NCBI RefSeq assembly: GCF_001949145.1
Contig: NW_019091389.1
Coordinates: forward strand, 1,657,122-1,719,121
DNA: 62,000 nt
Reading direction: 5' to 3'
DNA from: Acanthaster planci
Lineage: Eukaryota; Echinodermata; Asteroidea; Valvatida; Acanthasteridae
A model generated the notes under the pieces. It was not told the origin of the DNA. It made no database searches and saw nothing but the letters and a program-made list of their open reading frames with translations. Made by a program: the position numbers and the translations under genes. This document shows, one piece after another, positions 24,501 through 35,800 of this stretch; the first letter of the stretch is position 1, and each line of letters starts with the position of its first letter.

Positions 24501-27300
24501 GGTGAATTAACTTGCAGAAATCCTCTTGCAACATTGATGTTTTTTTACCTGCAGCTGTAGGGTTGTGTGCATGTACGGTCAATGTAGTGTAATCGACTAG
24601 TGTAGACTGGTTGGCACAATTCCATCACACGTTCTTTGGCATGGGTGCAGCGCAGCGCATGTGTTTTCACCTATGCAAACAGCGAAACGCGAAGAAAACT
24701 TGGGAAAATGACAGAAGTTTCTTTTCAAAAATTGCAAATGTAAGTTGGGAAACATATAAAAACAGGCATTTAACGTGAGAAATGGTTGTCGAACCTACCC
24801 TCACCATGGTAAATATTTTGATGATTTCTTCGGAATAAAGTGTGTCATAACCTCACAGAGGATCAGTAATGGCCTGGTGCTAATTTCCGCACCTGACCTC
24901 TCACTTTATTGAGGAAGGGGGATGATTCAATTGGTAACTCTCCCAGGTCAAAAAGTTGTTACATTGGTTTGCACACAGAAAATGTCTAGAAATCCTGCAA
25001 ATCCTTCAACTGCCTCCATGTAAGATTGGATACAACTTCAGTCCCCCAAGTCCTCTGTTGCCAAGGGACAAAAGGATAAGTCACAGATGCGATTGCTTTG
25101 TCGAGACGAGTCGGCCCATCTGATCTTCACAAAATGGTTACACCATTCAGTGCCCAGTTTACAGATTAAACAGCAGTATTGAAAAACAACTCCACATTAA
25201 GTCAGTCTTTTGAAAACTAAAACCAGAAGCAATGCCACCAATAGAAGCACCATTCCACACAACTTTCACTTCTTCATAAAACCACAACCACCAAGGTGCC
25301 TCTACAGTAATGAAATTAAATTCCATTTTCATAAATTGCACAGATTCCCCCCCCCTCCAAAGAAAGCAGAGCAGCATTTGCAACATTGTGTCAAATGGAC
25401 ATTGATTAAAGAACAAGACTTAGTATCAAAATTAAACTGCAGTGAAGTTCAACCATTTTAAAGCAACCCCAAAAATCCTTTTCGGAAGCTACAGTGAAAA
25501 GTTTTAGTCTGCTAACAGAGCTAATTAAGAGATTGGACTGCTATTTAAATAAAGTGTTGGTGTTTTCAGAGTAAAGACACACTAGGTCAGTTTTATGTAA
25601 CAATTTTTATTTTTCAGGACAGATCAATTAAACTGCTAGGGCATACTTGCATAAAAAGAAATTTCTTGGAAAGGGAACTGTGGTTTCAGCTTCTCTGAGA
25701 GGTAGATGGAACCCTGTAACTTGAAGCCTAAGTCCCTGTGATTTCCTCCCACTCCAAACTCAGAGAAGGTGAAAAATCTTAAATAGTCAACCCTGAGCAG
25801 TGTTTTAAATGTGATTGAATCTATTGAGAGCCACAATTGTCCCTCCTGCAAAATAACCCCAGTTGCGCCTCGGATCAAAATGTTTAATAAACGGTGCAGA
25901 ATTGAATTACACTACATTTATATCGCTAAACTTTTTCTGTGTTACAATATACTTTATAAAAACAAGTTTCCTTTTGAAAGTTTTGCCATTTACGTTTAGT
26001 CCCTTAAGTCCTTTGTTAAATTTACATATAGTGAAAACCAATTTGAAATCTGTGCTTTCAGGTCTTCTTGTCATGTTATTCAAAACTGACCAATTAAAAT
26101 GCAGGGGCCACCTTTTAAATGAAGTGTCTAGTAGAATTACATGTACTTCAACACTCATTTTATCCCTTTGTGTATGAATGTATTTACAATACTGTATTAA
26201 TGGTCAATACTACATACATTTACATGTAGAATGACTTTAGATCCCGCATAAAACAACAATGCTGAGAGCAATGAACCATGTATCACTCACTGGTCACCAC
26301 AAACAGTTTGTTTGCCAAATGGGTTCCGTTAAGAATTGTAAGGACTGATAACCCTTGCACATGTACCATCCTTCAGGATTGGGGCTTGCCTGTCAGTTTG
26401 ACATAACTCCTAAATGAAAAGCTGTTCCAAATCAGGGTGACCAAGGATGGCTCATGATCAGACCACTTGGCAGTACACCACATGATGATACCAGTACTTC
26501 CTGTTAAGTGGAAGAAAGTACTTTCAGTGGTTTCACTTTCCCAGGAAAAATTTGAATAGTTTCTGTGTTGGGATTAAATCATTAAACCATTATTCCTGAC
26601 CACTTCTGGTTTTCATACAAATAGAGTAACGGACGCTACACTTTGCGTAATGGACATGACACCTTATATAAGACAAGTGACAGAAACAACATTGCGGCTC
26701 AGTGTAAAAGATTGATGATCAGTTTCAATTGCTTGAGGGTTCTAGTGGGATGTTTTTACATACTTATAGTAAATAATAAATATAAAATCTGTCTGTTCAA
26801 ACTTCCAAAACTCACAAGAATTTTCATTATTATCAGTAGGCCAAAATGCCTTGTCCATTTCTTGTTGTGCGTTACGCTCACATTGAGTGCATTTTCTCTA
26901 CAGCCGTTCAATAAAATTGTATAAATTTAATGTGTATGTCACTGATAGTTAAATGCTTGTGATAAACTCAATAAAAATTGTTTGGAGACTATAATTCTAC
27001 TGTGTGATGATTTGAATTTCAAAAAATTGTCTGAATGTCACATGCATTTCGTTGGAATTGACCATCTGTGGGTACTCAACATGTGTAGTAATTGGTCTTA
27101 TCTGTAGACCTGTATGAGTTTTATTACTCATTTGTCTTTTGGGAAGGATACTCCAAGAAGGTCTTTCAGTGTAATAGAGAAGGGTGAAACATGAAGGTAA
27201 ATGGTCAGTTTAGATGTTGGAAGAAAACCCTGGACAAATATTCTGGGGGAACCGTGGAATTAGATAGGGACTGGAAAATTTAATTGTACTGACTTAGGTG
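21584..27300. other. Long non-coding stretch upstream of the E-protein exons
   Basis: I searched for the N-terminal E-protein activation-domain exon (L-LDF-x-MF motif) and did not see it. Short frames lack family resemblance. Microsatellites of TGTACA type lie at 22392-22412 and 22700-22720. Two AATAAA motifs at about 26910 and 26969 have no linked coding region. A C-rich run is at about 25347. Confidence 0.5.
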
Positions 27301-27357
27301 AGATTCATACCCAGGTTATAGATGCAAAATGTATCATACCACTACACCAACCTGGCT
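27301..27357 (-). mobile_element. tRNA-like SINE head, second family
   Basis: On the minus strand an A box TGGTGTAGTGG (27339-27349) is followed by a B-box-like GGTATGAATCT (27301-27311). The A box fits the Pol III consensus; the B box matches GGTTCGANTCC at most positions. The body has no tRNA cloverleaf I can fold with confidence. This points to a decayed tRNA-derived SINE rather than a working tRNA gene. It differs from the CACTAGTAAGC family. Confidence 0.5.
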
Positions 27358-27422
27358 TGTTTTCATCATTGAACATCTGTTATATTACAATCTACCAGTA
27401 ACTGCAGCTATATGTATATTCC

Positions 27423-27510
27423 TAAAAGCCAAAACAATTTTTGTCACTAATGGTCTAGAATACATTTGTAAAAGCCAAGACAAATTTTGCCACTAATGGT
27501 CCAGAATCAC
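27423..27510 (+). repeat. Diverged 46-bp tandem duplication
   Basis: TAAAAGCCAA.ACAA.TTTTG.CACTAATGGTC.AGAAT occurs at 27423 and again at 27469 with a few substitutions. Confidence 0.8.
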
Positions 27511-28031
27511 TCCAATCAACACCGAGTTTGGGAGTATTTTGGTTCACCAAGGCCTCTCTCTGTTACAAAGGCTTGATGTATCAATGTGAACGGCAGAACT
27601 ACATGTACATGTACAGTACATACATGTATGTATGATGTTTGTACTTTACATATGCCTTTGTATTACTGCAACATTGTACTGTATTTGGACAGATTCAGAA
27701 TGGCTCTAAATAAACATACTCGTATCAAGGGAAATAAGACTGTAGGAATAAGTAACTGCAGTTTGAACTGATTTAACACAAACCTAAACAAATTGTTACA
27801 AAATGAGTTAATATGTATTGCAATCCGTGTTTGAGTCAGTTGAGATTAAACTGTGATAATGCATGTGCGCATGTAATTAATTAAAACCACTTTTGGTGGA
27901 TTTGTGATCTTGGTACTTACACTTATGTGTAGGATTCAGTACTTCTCAAATACCGGTATTTAGCAGAAATGTTTTGAACCTGTGATATGAGCCTATGTCT
28001 TTAAAGTAAAAAATGTTTGTTCTTTTTGCAG
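27511..28031. other. Intron end before the first visible E-protein exon
   Basis: It includes a TACATGTA microsatellite (27601-27633). The intron closes with TTTAAAGTAAAAAATGTTTG, then TTCTTTTTGCAG, a good polypyrimidine tract and AG acceptor at 28030-28031. Confidence 0.6.
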
Positions 28032-28090
28032 GTATAGATGGTCCTGGTAACACATGGAATAATCAGCAAAGCCCAAGCTTCGATTCAAGG
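28032..28090 (+). CDS. E-protein (class I bHLH) internal exon 1 of 3 seen
   Basis: E proteins are broadly expressed transcription factors that dimerise with tissue-specific bHLH proteins and bind CANNTG in the nucleus. This 59-nt exon lies between TTTTTGCAG and GTGAGT. It opens with two bases completing a split codon (Gly if the preceding base is G) and ends on a codon boundary. The peptide IDGPGNTWNNQQSPSFDSR parallels vertebrate TCF12, where I recall GID...TSW...QPSPSYDSSR, and the similar TCF4 segment ending HPSPSRN. It belongs to the Ser/Pro-rich linker just after activation domain 1, so no catalytic or DNA-binding residues are expected. The N-terminal exon was not found in the 28 kb upstream. 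The call rests on the three exons together; this one alone would be weak. Confidence 0.78.
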
Positions 28091-29506
28091 GTGAGTCCCT
28101 TTGAAGTAATCTATGTCTTGAAAGTTTGTTTCTCATGAGCTAAGATGTTTGCACTTGTTGGTCACTCAGCTGATGTACCTCAGTAGGTGTACCTGTTTCT
28201 GAGAAAGGGTTGCTCATTAGTTTATTGCTATGCAGTGAGAGATGTTTGTACTGTACTTTTAGGTCAGACAGGTATAATGTACATGTTTTGGAGAAAGGTA
28301 CATGTATGGATTATTGTATACATTTTGGGCCCACTCCCTTTCCTGTGTTTGTTTCCTGTGATATGTATACCCTGTATGTTTTGTTTTAAAATGTTGGAAG
28401 TATCTTTGTCTTCTTTCTTCTAGAGCAATTGTATTGCAGAGTTATGTAATTGCTATACATTACCTCATGCAAAACCAGCATTTGAGTTTGATCTCACTTC
28501 TGAAAACCTATACCACTGACCTCGAAGTTTGAAAAATCTGTTACAGAGTTTTTAATTAATTTCAGGTATTTGAATGAATTACATTTTCTGATGATCACAT
28601 GCACGTGTATTTACATGGAATAAATGCCAATATTACTATTGCCCGGTAACTTCTAGCCATGATATGTACATGTAGATGTAGATTTAATTAGAAATGACCA
28701 GGGTGCATGAACAGGATTGCTCAGGCATATGTATCAGGGGTCAGAACAGGGCAACAAAATTGAAATATGATTAGGCTGGGGCATAGGTGAGGTTTTCTGA
28801 GTAAACTCAGAAAGGTGACCCTTGGTGGCCCTATCATATATTGGTGGAGTCCCTGCTGGCACACAGTCAGCCCACAGAGACATGGCTTTTCCAGGTTTCA
28901 GGTGACAGGAACTGAACAAAGGGCCATCTTAGGCCATATTTGAAATGAGTATGTATCTCAACGCTAGACTACAAAGAACATGTACTTTACACTTTACCAA
29001 TTACTTGCATTTGCATGCTGAAAGCTCACAAATGGTATATTAATGCCATTTCTCATTTTGCAGAACTTTGTTCTGTTTGACTGTGCCAATGCGGGACTAT
29101 AGCCATGGAGGGTATCTTAACCTCAGCTTCTGCCCTGTGATTGGCCAAAAAGGATCACAGTGTAATTAATTTTTTTTACTTACCACCTAAAGATATGATT
29201 AGCTGAAAGTTTTTCATTTGGTGTGCCCTCCCCATAAGACCAAGCATACATTTTGGAACTTTGTCATATTACAGATGTATTTTACACCCATCATTCAAAC
29301 TACTTGTTCAGGTAGGGTCAGCAGAGACCTATATGTGTATCTTAGAGTGCTTTGGTGTGCACGTGTTAACGGAAATTTTCTCACCCAGAAGAAAGTTTGA
29401 AATGTTGGTTCGTGGTATATGCATAGTGTACACCTGTATATTGCTTTGATTTGTTAAGCCATAAATAAATTCATGACAAACCATACTTGCTTTTAATTTG
29501 TTCTAG
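28091..29506 (+). other. Intron between E-protein exons 1 and 2
   Basis: A 1416-bp intron with donor GTGAGT and acceptor TTGTTCTAG. It contains a CTGTGAT/ATCACAG inverted repeat around the CCAAT-like GATTGGCC near 29136-29160, and no other recognisable feature. Confidence 0.7.
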
Positions 29507-29615
29507 GGATATGAACACTCACACAGTACAACCTATGGCAACATGAATGATAGAATAATGGAAGGACTTCCAAATAGTTACACTCATTCATCTTCAGCAA
29601 TGTCTTCAATAATGG
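29507..29615 (+). CDS. E-protein (class I bHLH) internal exon 2 of 3 seen
   Basis: This 109-nt exon follows TTCTAG and precedes GTAAGT. It starts in phase 0, matching the previous exon, and ends after one base of a Gly codon. The peptide starts GYEHSHSTTYGNMNDR and ends SSAMSSIMG. In TCF12 the same place reads GFTDSPHYSDHLNDSR and later MNSNLMG; in TCF4 it reads YGDGTPYDHM. The aromatic residue, the N-x-DR block and the closing Met-Gly are thus shared, with exon borders at the same residues. The segment is Ser/Thr/Tyr/Asn-rich and unstructured in character. An 18.4-kb intron follows, unlike the compact 1.4-kb intron before. Confidence 0.8.
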
Positions 29616-30869
29616 GTAAGTGTATTCTCTCTTTTCTGTTATACATGTATGTTCACACTTTCATTCCATGGTTGACATTGCGGAGGAACTAGAAAGGCTT
29701 CTTAATGGTATGTGGAAATATTACTGTAAAAAAATTATTCCAATTAAAGATATGTTGTAAGATCAATTCCGAAAATAAGCCATAAATTATGTCGCAATGG
29801 GAAGTTAACCTCCAAGGCACTGGTTTCTTTTCATAGGTAAGCAATGACTTATTACCAATACTGTGGGCCACCAACAGGTTACCATAGTTAGACTAGTTTC
29901 TGTCGCACATTGTGGGAAAAGTTTGGCATCTGTATGCCAAACAGCATCCCCTCGTAAGGTGATGTAAGAATTCAGGCAATTTCTATTACTTGGGGAAGGG
30001 AATGTATTTGTAAGTTCATACTGTACATTGCAATGGAAAGTTAAAGAGCTCTGTAAATGGAAATGGCAAAAAATTTCATTTCGCATTTTGCTCACTACTT
30101 TTCCCTCTGCGAATTTGCAACAAATAAGATGCAAAAGGATAAAAGTAGTGCAAACATCGTGTCAAAATGGTGCAGAATATTTTGCAAACTCGGCATAAAA
30201 TACTTGCGAAATCAATATGTGGCAGATGTATGAAAAAAGTACAAAAATTTTGAGAAAACAGTGAAAAAGGTGTGAAACTGATGGGGAAAATGCTGCATAC
30301 TTGTTGCAGAACCAGTGCAAATAAGAACTGGCAAAGTGCGGTGCAGTCTGAAATTTAGTAAAGAGCCAGCCATTTGGGTCAGATCATATGCATGTGCATG
30401 GCCACAGAAACAGCTATGAGGTGACTACAGGCAGAGGAATACATGGACTAATTGTGTTGTCATGGAACATGACATCTTTGTTTAATACAGGGTCACAGTG
30501 GTCACAGACAATCTTGAAAAAGTAGTTTAATTAAATTTTCCATTACCAGGGCCCAAAAAGTCATGGAAATTTGTAAAAATCATGGAAACTTCAAGAAAAT
30601 TTGAGAAGACTCTTAAATTTTAAACTCAGAATACCCCTGAACAGAATATAGACATATCCTGAGAGACAAGAAGCCATGCAGAGACATGAAAATTCATTAT
30701 GCCACAAGAGATCAATGTTCATGAGTCAATAGCAAAGTTCTTCAAGTGCTACGTGTGGAATCCCAAGTGGATTCCCTTATCTGTTAATTTCTGCCAAGTC
30801 AGTAGCTTGCAAAGTGCCCAAGTTTCTTTGAAAAAGGAGATTCTTTGGGGTAAGTTCAATCGATGAATG
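29616..30869. other. Start of the 18.4-kb intron
   Basis: Donor GTAAGT at 29616. 30060-30330 is a TGAAAA/TGCAAA-rich low-complexity stretch reminiscent of the TGTGAAAA family but not alignable with confidence. No gene. Confidence 0.55.
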
Positions 30870-31210
30870 TAGTTAAGTATAGTTTGACTAATACCGCCTG
30901 AACAATGAATGATGTGAACTATCTAGTCAACCATTTGGGACCAGGCTCAAGGGCATGGTTGCAGCGCTGGTTATCAATAACCCATTTCATTTATCATTAC
31001 AGAGGGAGCCATTCATATGAAAATATTTGTATGAGATTTCAGATTTTCATGTATGCCGTGAGTATCACAGCCACAGGTGAAATGTAACGATGAAATTTAA
31101 AAAAATTGACTGACCAGGGTTGTTTGAGTGTACCTGAATTGTGCATGCGCATTATTAAAAAGCATTCGACCACTGATTGAACTGTAGTTTGTGTCTGAAC
31201 TTGCTCTTGG
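30870..31210 (+). repeat. Short relative of the 18.9-21.06-kb insertion
   Basis: About 340 bp that align in order with blocks at 18950-18985, 19780-19850 and 20875-21055, skipping the two extra pieces found there. It therefore represents the pre-insertion form of that repeat family. The class is unknown; the best shared block is GAAATTTAAAAAAATTGA, then AGGGTTGTTTGAGT. Confidence 0.7.
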
Positions 31211-31937
31211 CTGAAAAATGGTGGGATTGTTTGAATATACACCTGGATAAACTCCTTGGTTTTGGGAGCTTCCATCCAAGGGCAGAATTCATAATAATTA
31301 TGATTGAAAAATTGTCCCAAATGCTCGATAGTAGAGGGACGTCATTTTGGAAATGGGGTCGAGCAAGCTTGGCTATTGTCACTCTTTTTGGGGGGGGGTT
31401 TGGTATGAAAAAATTTAAAACGTAATTGGCCAACCCATCAAAAATTGAACAGAAATGGAAAGATTAAGGACAAGATAATAATCTGAATTTGAGGAATTCC
31501 AGCAAATTCAGCCTCAAACTTTGTTGATTTGATAGTGTTCAGTGGGGCTTGAATTCTTTCCCTGCATCCAAAGGGCGTAATGCACTTGCAGTGCTCTTAC
31601 ACTGGTTCATGCTGCTGAATTAGATACACTATAATTGTTTAGCCGGGAGCCAATCTTAGCACTAAATCAAGGGTTCAATGGTACGTGTATGTTGGACCTT
31701 GTATCTTGACCCAAACCGAGAAATAAACGGCCTTGACTCTCCTTCGAATTCCAGCAAATGAAACATTGTACTTCTGCCTTTGATTGATGATTCTCTGATT
31801 TCCATGTTTGGAGATGTACATTTTTGAAGTACTCAGAACACATAACCTTAAACACATAAGCCAAATGACTACAATATTGATATGTATGTGTATGGATACA
31901 TGTATACAAATTAGTACAGAAAACTAAGTGTAAACAA
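31211..31937. other. Non-coding stretch, no gene recognised
   Basis: It contains a 10-base G run at about 31387-31396 and short overlapping frames on both strands without resemblance to known proteins. Confidence 0.5.
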
Positions 31938-32262
31938 AAATTCTCCCTTTTTCCCACTTGTGGGAAAATCTGTAAAAGTGTTTCCTAATTATGCCAAAAT
32001 TTGTGAGAACCTTTTCTCACTTGTAGGAAAATCTGTGAAAATCTTTTCCCCACTTCCAGGAAAATCTGTGAAAATGCATGCATTTTACCACTTACAAAAA
32101 GTACAAAAGTCTGAATATCTTTTCCCACTTGCTGGAAAATCTGTGAGAATATTTCACTTCAAGAAAAGTTTTTTGCAGTTTGTGAAATGAATATGAATTC
32201 TTTGGGAAGGGAAAAGGCGTGATAGGAATTTCCATTCACAGCTTAACTTTCAGTTGCGATGT
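31938..32262 (+). repeat. TGTGAAAA-family repeat, copy C, with tandem units
   Basis: Units of the form CCCACTTG(T/C)(G/A)GGAAAATCTGTGA recur about every 40-75 bases (near 31957, 32020, 32050 and 32126), and the right end (TTTGTGAAATGAATAT...TTAACTTTCAGTTG) matches copy B. A 76-codon frame translates the units as repeated GKSVK motifs, which is a consequence of the tandem DNA repeat rather than evidence of a gene. Confidence 0.7.
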
Positions 32263-33148
32263 AGTGTATGTGTGATTATGGAATTTTGGAATAAGGAGTT
32301 AATTTGCATTATATATGTGGCACAGTACAGTAATGGTAAAGAACTGATTGACTGAAAAATAATGTTCAAATTGTTGACGTTGATGTTGAAAAGTGTCTTC
32401 AAGATGAATGGTTGGTGGCTCACAATATGTATTATGAGCAAAATCATAAGCAAAATCTTTTGAAGCCTTATTTCATGATTCATTGTAAGTCCATTCATGA
32501 ATATTTGATCTAAAATAACCCGGATACTTGATTCACCAGCGAAATAATTAAATATCCGGTTTCTTGGGCAGAAGCCTAACAATAAAAACATAGGCATGAA
32601 CTGCTAACCCCTGGAGTATGTCACTGACCATGTGGTTAACAGTCCAGACTTGGTTTCAAGACAATTGGTAATTGACAAAGTGTAAGACCCCAGGCCTCAG
32701 CAAGATCCCAGTTGCAGGTAATTACACCTTGATTGGCCTACTCTCCAAAAGACCCAGGAACTTCTCTGTGGGCTCCTGGCCTTTCCTGCTTAGGGCATAT
32801 AAACTGTGCCAAGTTGGGAAACACCCCCTACCAACTGAAGGTGCCTTGAGCTATTCCATGGCTACCTTCACAGTCAGCAAGATCTGTTACCTACTGTTAC
32901 AGTCCTGCTTCAAAGAGACCTACTGAAGGGGACTGACCGTATTGCAAAAACAAAAACGAAAAGGAAAACGTATAAGGCAGGTTCCTCAAAATATGGACCA
33001 TTAGATAATATTCAACTTTGGGGGTTCATTTTTTTTTTAAGTGAACAGAAGTGAATTAATTCCCACTGTCTGATGTAATGAGGAAAGATATCTGGAACAA
33101 TGATGACCATGTCCATTTTTCATCTTAATTGGAGTTAATTAATTAAAG
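32263..33148. other. Non-coding stretch, no gene recognised
   Basis: Short frames only. 32670-32930 is slightly GC-richer, with an 84-codon frame of no recognised family. Confidence 0.5.
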
Positions 33149-33838
33149 TTTCGAACGTCAGCATTTTTGACAGACGTGAACAACCTGTTGAAATCCTAGC
33201 CAATAGAATTTACTGAGGAGTGATAATCCCTGCGGTTATTTTACACAGATTTATATGTGGTGAAAGGTGATAATAGTTACACATATAAAAAACATAATCA
33301 CGAAAGTAAAAAATACCTCTCACAAGTAATCACGTCCCAAAGTCGGCAGTCATGAACGTCATTCGATTCTGTCATTAGTGTAAAAAAAATCAACTGCAAA
33401 AAAACAGTGAGTAAAATCCAATAGATGTACAACACAAGCTTTAGAGAAACGTTTCGCTGCATTATGGCCATCAACCCAGATAGTGCGCCCTCTTTTTCAT
33501 TCAATATACATGAGCCCCTCCACGGAATGGCCATGCTCTGCGATTTTTCTCTTTGGACCAGGGTTTCTCGAAAGAAAATCGGTCATTCAGAATGACGTTC
33601 AAAAAAAAAGATGTCCGAGACATAAAATACATTTCGTGAGGAAAATCTAATGCTCAGAGTTGTTAATTTTAATTTAGTTTTCAGTGGGGATATCTCCAAA
33701 ATAAGCGGCAAAATGAACATCGTGCATGGAATTTTCAAGCACTACATGGGACAGTGTTTTCGGCATTCTCATATGTCATGCATTTTTTGTCAAAATTTTT
33801 GAACGTCATAAAAATTCTGTCAAATATGACGTTCACAA
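33149..33838. mobile_element. Putative MITE with GAACGTCA inverted repeats
   Basis: The left end reads GAACGTCAGCATTTTTGACA (33153) and the right end reversed reads GAACGTCATATTTGACAGA. Inside there is a second inverted pair, GAACGTCATTC (33354) against GAATGACGTTC (about 33590), and a further GAACGTCAT at 33801. Five copies of one octamer in paired orientation fit a decayed or nested TIR element. No coding frame and no target duplication were found. Confidence 0.5.
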
Positions 33839-34144
33839 CGAACATTGTACTCATTATAAATTTTTGATGCAGCCAAACTTCAAGATAATTTTTAGTGGTT
33901 GAAAGGTATAAGACCTGGCAGATATGCTTGTATAGTGAGAATGATTATTAACGATAAGAGAATGAAGAGAGCCAAACTTTTCTCATCATTTTCAGTCAAT
34001 TTTGTGCTCTTTTTTTGTGGCTTATATTTTTTAAAAGTTATTTCTCAAGTGCTTTAAAATATATCAGTCAAAAAATATACTGAATTTTCCTTCTTGTTGA
34101 GAGAAGTTTTGAAATCAAGTCCTCTGGTGTAAACACTTTGACAT

Positions 34145-35075
34145 CAGTGTTGTAGGTCTCGAGACCTGGTTTCGGTCTCGAGACCTTTTTTTGCGGTATC
34201 GGTCTTGGTCTCGCCGTGTCAAAGTCTTGGTCTTGGGAGGGCCGGTCTTGGTCTCGAAAGTGCCGGTCTTGGTCTTGGTCTCGGATGCCATAGTCTAAGG
34301 TCTCCCCCTCGAGACCAGGCGAGACCATAACAAAATGCACAAAATTACCTCTGCTCGAGTCAAATCTTCAACCACTGATATAAATACAACACAGTAATGT
34401 TCAGATTTTTTGCAAGCAACAATGAAATCAATGCTGGAATGAAGACTAGTCAATGCAGCATGATGCAACCTTGTCCCAAGTTGTTACTCTGTTTCCAGTC
34501 CAGAGTAGCCATGCTGCTTGACACCATGGAGACGAGGTTGTGAATAGCGGAATTCGCACACTAGACTGGTTCTCGTTCCCTATGTAGTCTCCTGCTGAAC
34601 ATAGGGCCGGGACGGGAACCAGTGTGTATGTGTGCGCACGCTATGAATTGTGTGCATGTGTGAAAGTGCTTTCATTCCATCTCTATGTGGTAGGTGTTGT
34701 TTTAGTAGTTTCGTTACAGTACATCTTTTTTGGATATTTGTTTTTCAGTATTTTGCTTACAAAAACACAGCCTAAAGATATTTATTTTAATGTTTTGGGA
34801 CACTCGAGTTGAAAATGACCAGACCAGGGTAAAAGTAGAGCAGTATTACTGATAAAAGAACTGAGACATTCTTTAATTAACAAATATTTGACCTACATGT
34901 ATTTGTGTGTACATTTATGCTAATGTTTTCATACTATTTCTTTTGTTCTTAATTGTACTGCCATATGTTTGTCCCCATTTACATTGGTTTATGGTTGGTC
35001 TCGGTCTCGGCTGTCGTGGTCTCGGTCTCGACCTGCAGAAGTTTCAGTCTTGAAGGCCTGGTCTTGATCTAGTGG
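34145..35075. mobile_element. CAGTGTTGTAG element with GGTCTC/GGTCTT array
   Basis: CAGTGTTGTAGGTCTCGAGA starts at 34145, followed to 34327 by dense GGTCTTGGTCTCG units. A second array (34996-35033, then GGTCTTGATCTAGTG) closes the element and reads, reversed, CACTAGATCAAGACCAGG, a loose match to the start. About 650 bp of unrelated DNA lies between. I recall a hAT-like animal repeat type with such arrays. Its cousin starts at 6507. Confidence 0.5.
34565..34623. repeat. Compact hairpin, about 21-bp imperfect stem
   Basis: ACTGGTTCTCGTTCCCTATG (34565-34584) pairs with the reverse of CATAGGGCCGGGACGGGAACCAGT at the right side, with a 4-base bulge (near CCGG) and a loop of about 13 bases. The size (59 nt) and stem resemble a pre-miRNA or a fold-back element. 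It sits inside the GGTCTC-array element. Confidence 0.65.
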
Positions 35076-35288
35076 GTCAAGATTTTTGTTAATCAAGATT
35101 ATTGAATCAGAATATTGGGAGTTCCCGATTTCATTTATGATGAAATTTAAGGTAAAAGTGTTGCTCTGGCAAGGTGTGCCACATTAGGGTACATCAACAT
35201 ATCCATTGGCTAGTAACAAGAAAGCCAACACAAGTGTTCACACTTGTGCAAGCAAAATAAAGGCCATATACTTTCACTGAATTCAGTT

Positions 35289-35494
35289 GGGAAAGAGTTC
35301 CATACACATATGTATGTAATTATTCCTCAGTCCCGACAGTGATCTATTAGCCATCAGAAAGCAAAAACATGTCAAGAGAAGTTCAATTTACAAGGGAAAA
35401 TACCAATTTGTGTACTTGGAAACAATTTTTCACACCACTCTTATAGGGTTTGTGCACAGGGTGTAAAGCGGCATCCGTATATGGAACTCTTTCC
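35289..35494. repeat. Inverted repeat pair GGGAAAGAGTTCCATA
   Basis: GGGAAAGAGTTCCATACACATATG (first 20 bases from 35289) pairs with the reverse complement of 35471-35494 (GGAAAGAGTTCCATATACGG...), with only a few mismatches. The span of 206 bp fits a small MITE or fold-back. No target duplication seen. Confidence 0.6.
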
Positions 35495-35589
35495 TTCAGT
35501 TCATCAGAAAAAAGGAGCAGGGTGTGTTCAACCATTGGTGTTCATCGTGCACCTGTTTTTAGGCTGATATTGTGTGCAGGTATTTTATT

Positions 35590-35800
35590 CATATTTTAAC
35601 CCTAATCCCCTCAGCATTTTTTCTAGAAGGCTGACTCAACCCGTCAAATTCCAACACCCTGTCGCTGCTGGGTGGGGTGTGTGAACTCAACCCGCAGGAT
35701 TCCAGCAGTCTACTTGTTGTATCTGTACACCGCCCAACAAACTCCAACAGGCAGTACACTGTTGGGTTTTGGCTGAGTGGGGATACTTGGTCATACACTT
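35590..35800. repeat. Diverged relative of the 43-bp minisatellite
   Basis: After TTAACCCTAATCCCCTC the segment repeats ATTCCAACACCCTG, ATTCCAGCAGTCTAC and ACTCCAACAGGCAGTAC together with CTGTTGGG-type complements. The lead TAACCCTAA.CCCT and ACTCCAACAGGC units match the region at 36390-36725, so both belong to one repeat family. Confidence 0.55.

Noticed and set aside
1-28031. N-terminal E-protein exon with the LDF-x-MF activation motif
   Set aside because: Searched by eye on the plus strand and not found; probably upstream of the window.
31960-32190. 76-codon frame with repeated GKSVK motifs as a possible repeat protein
   Set aside because: Explained by translation of a tandem DNA repeat with no start context or homologue.
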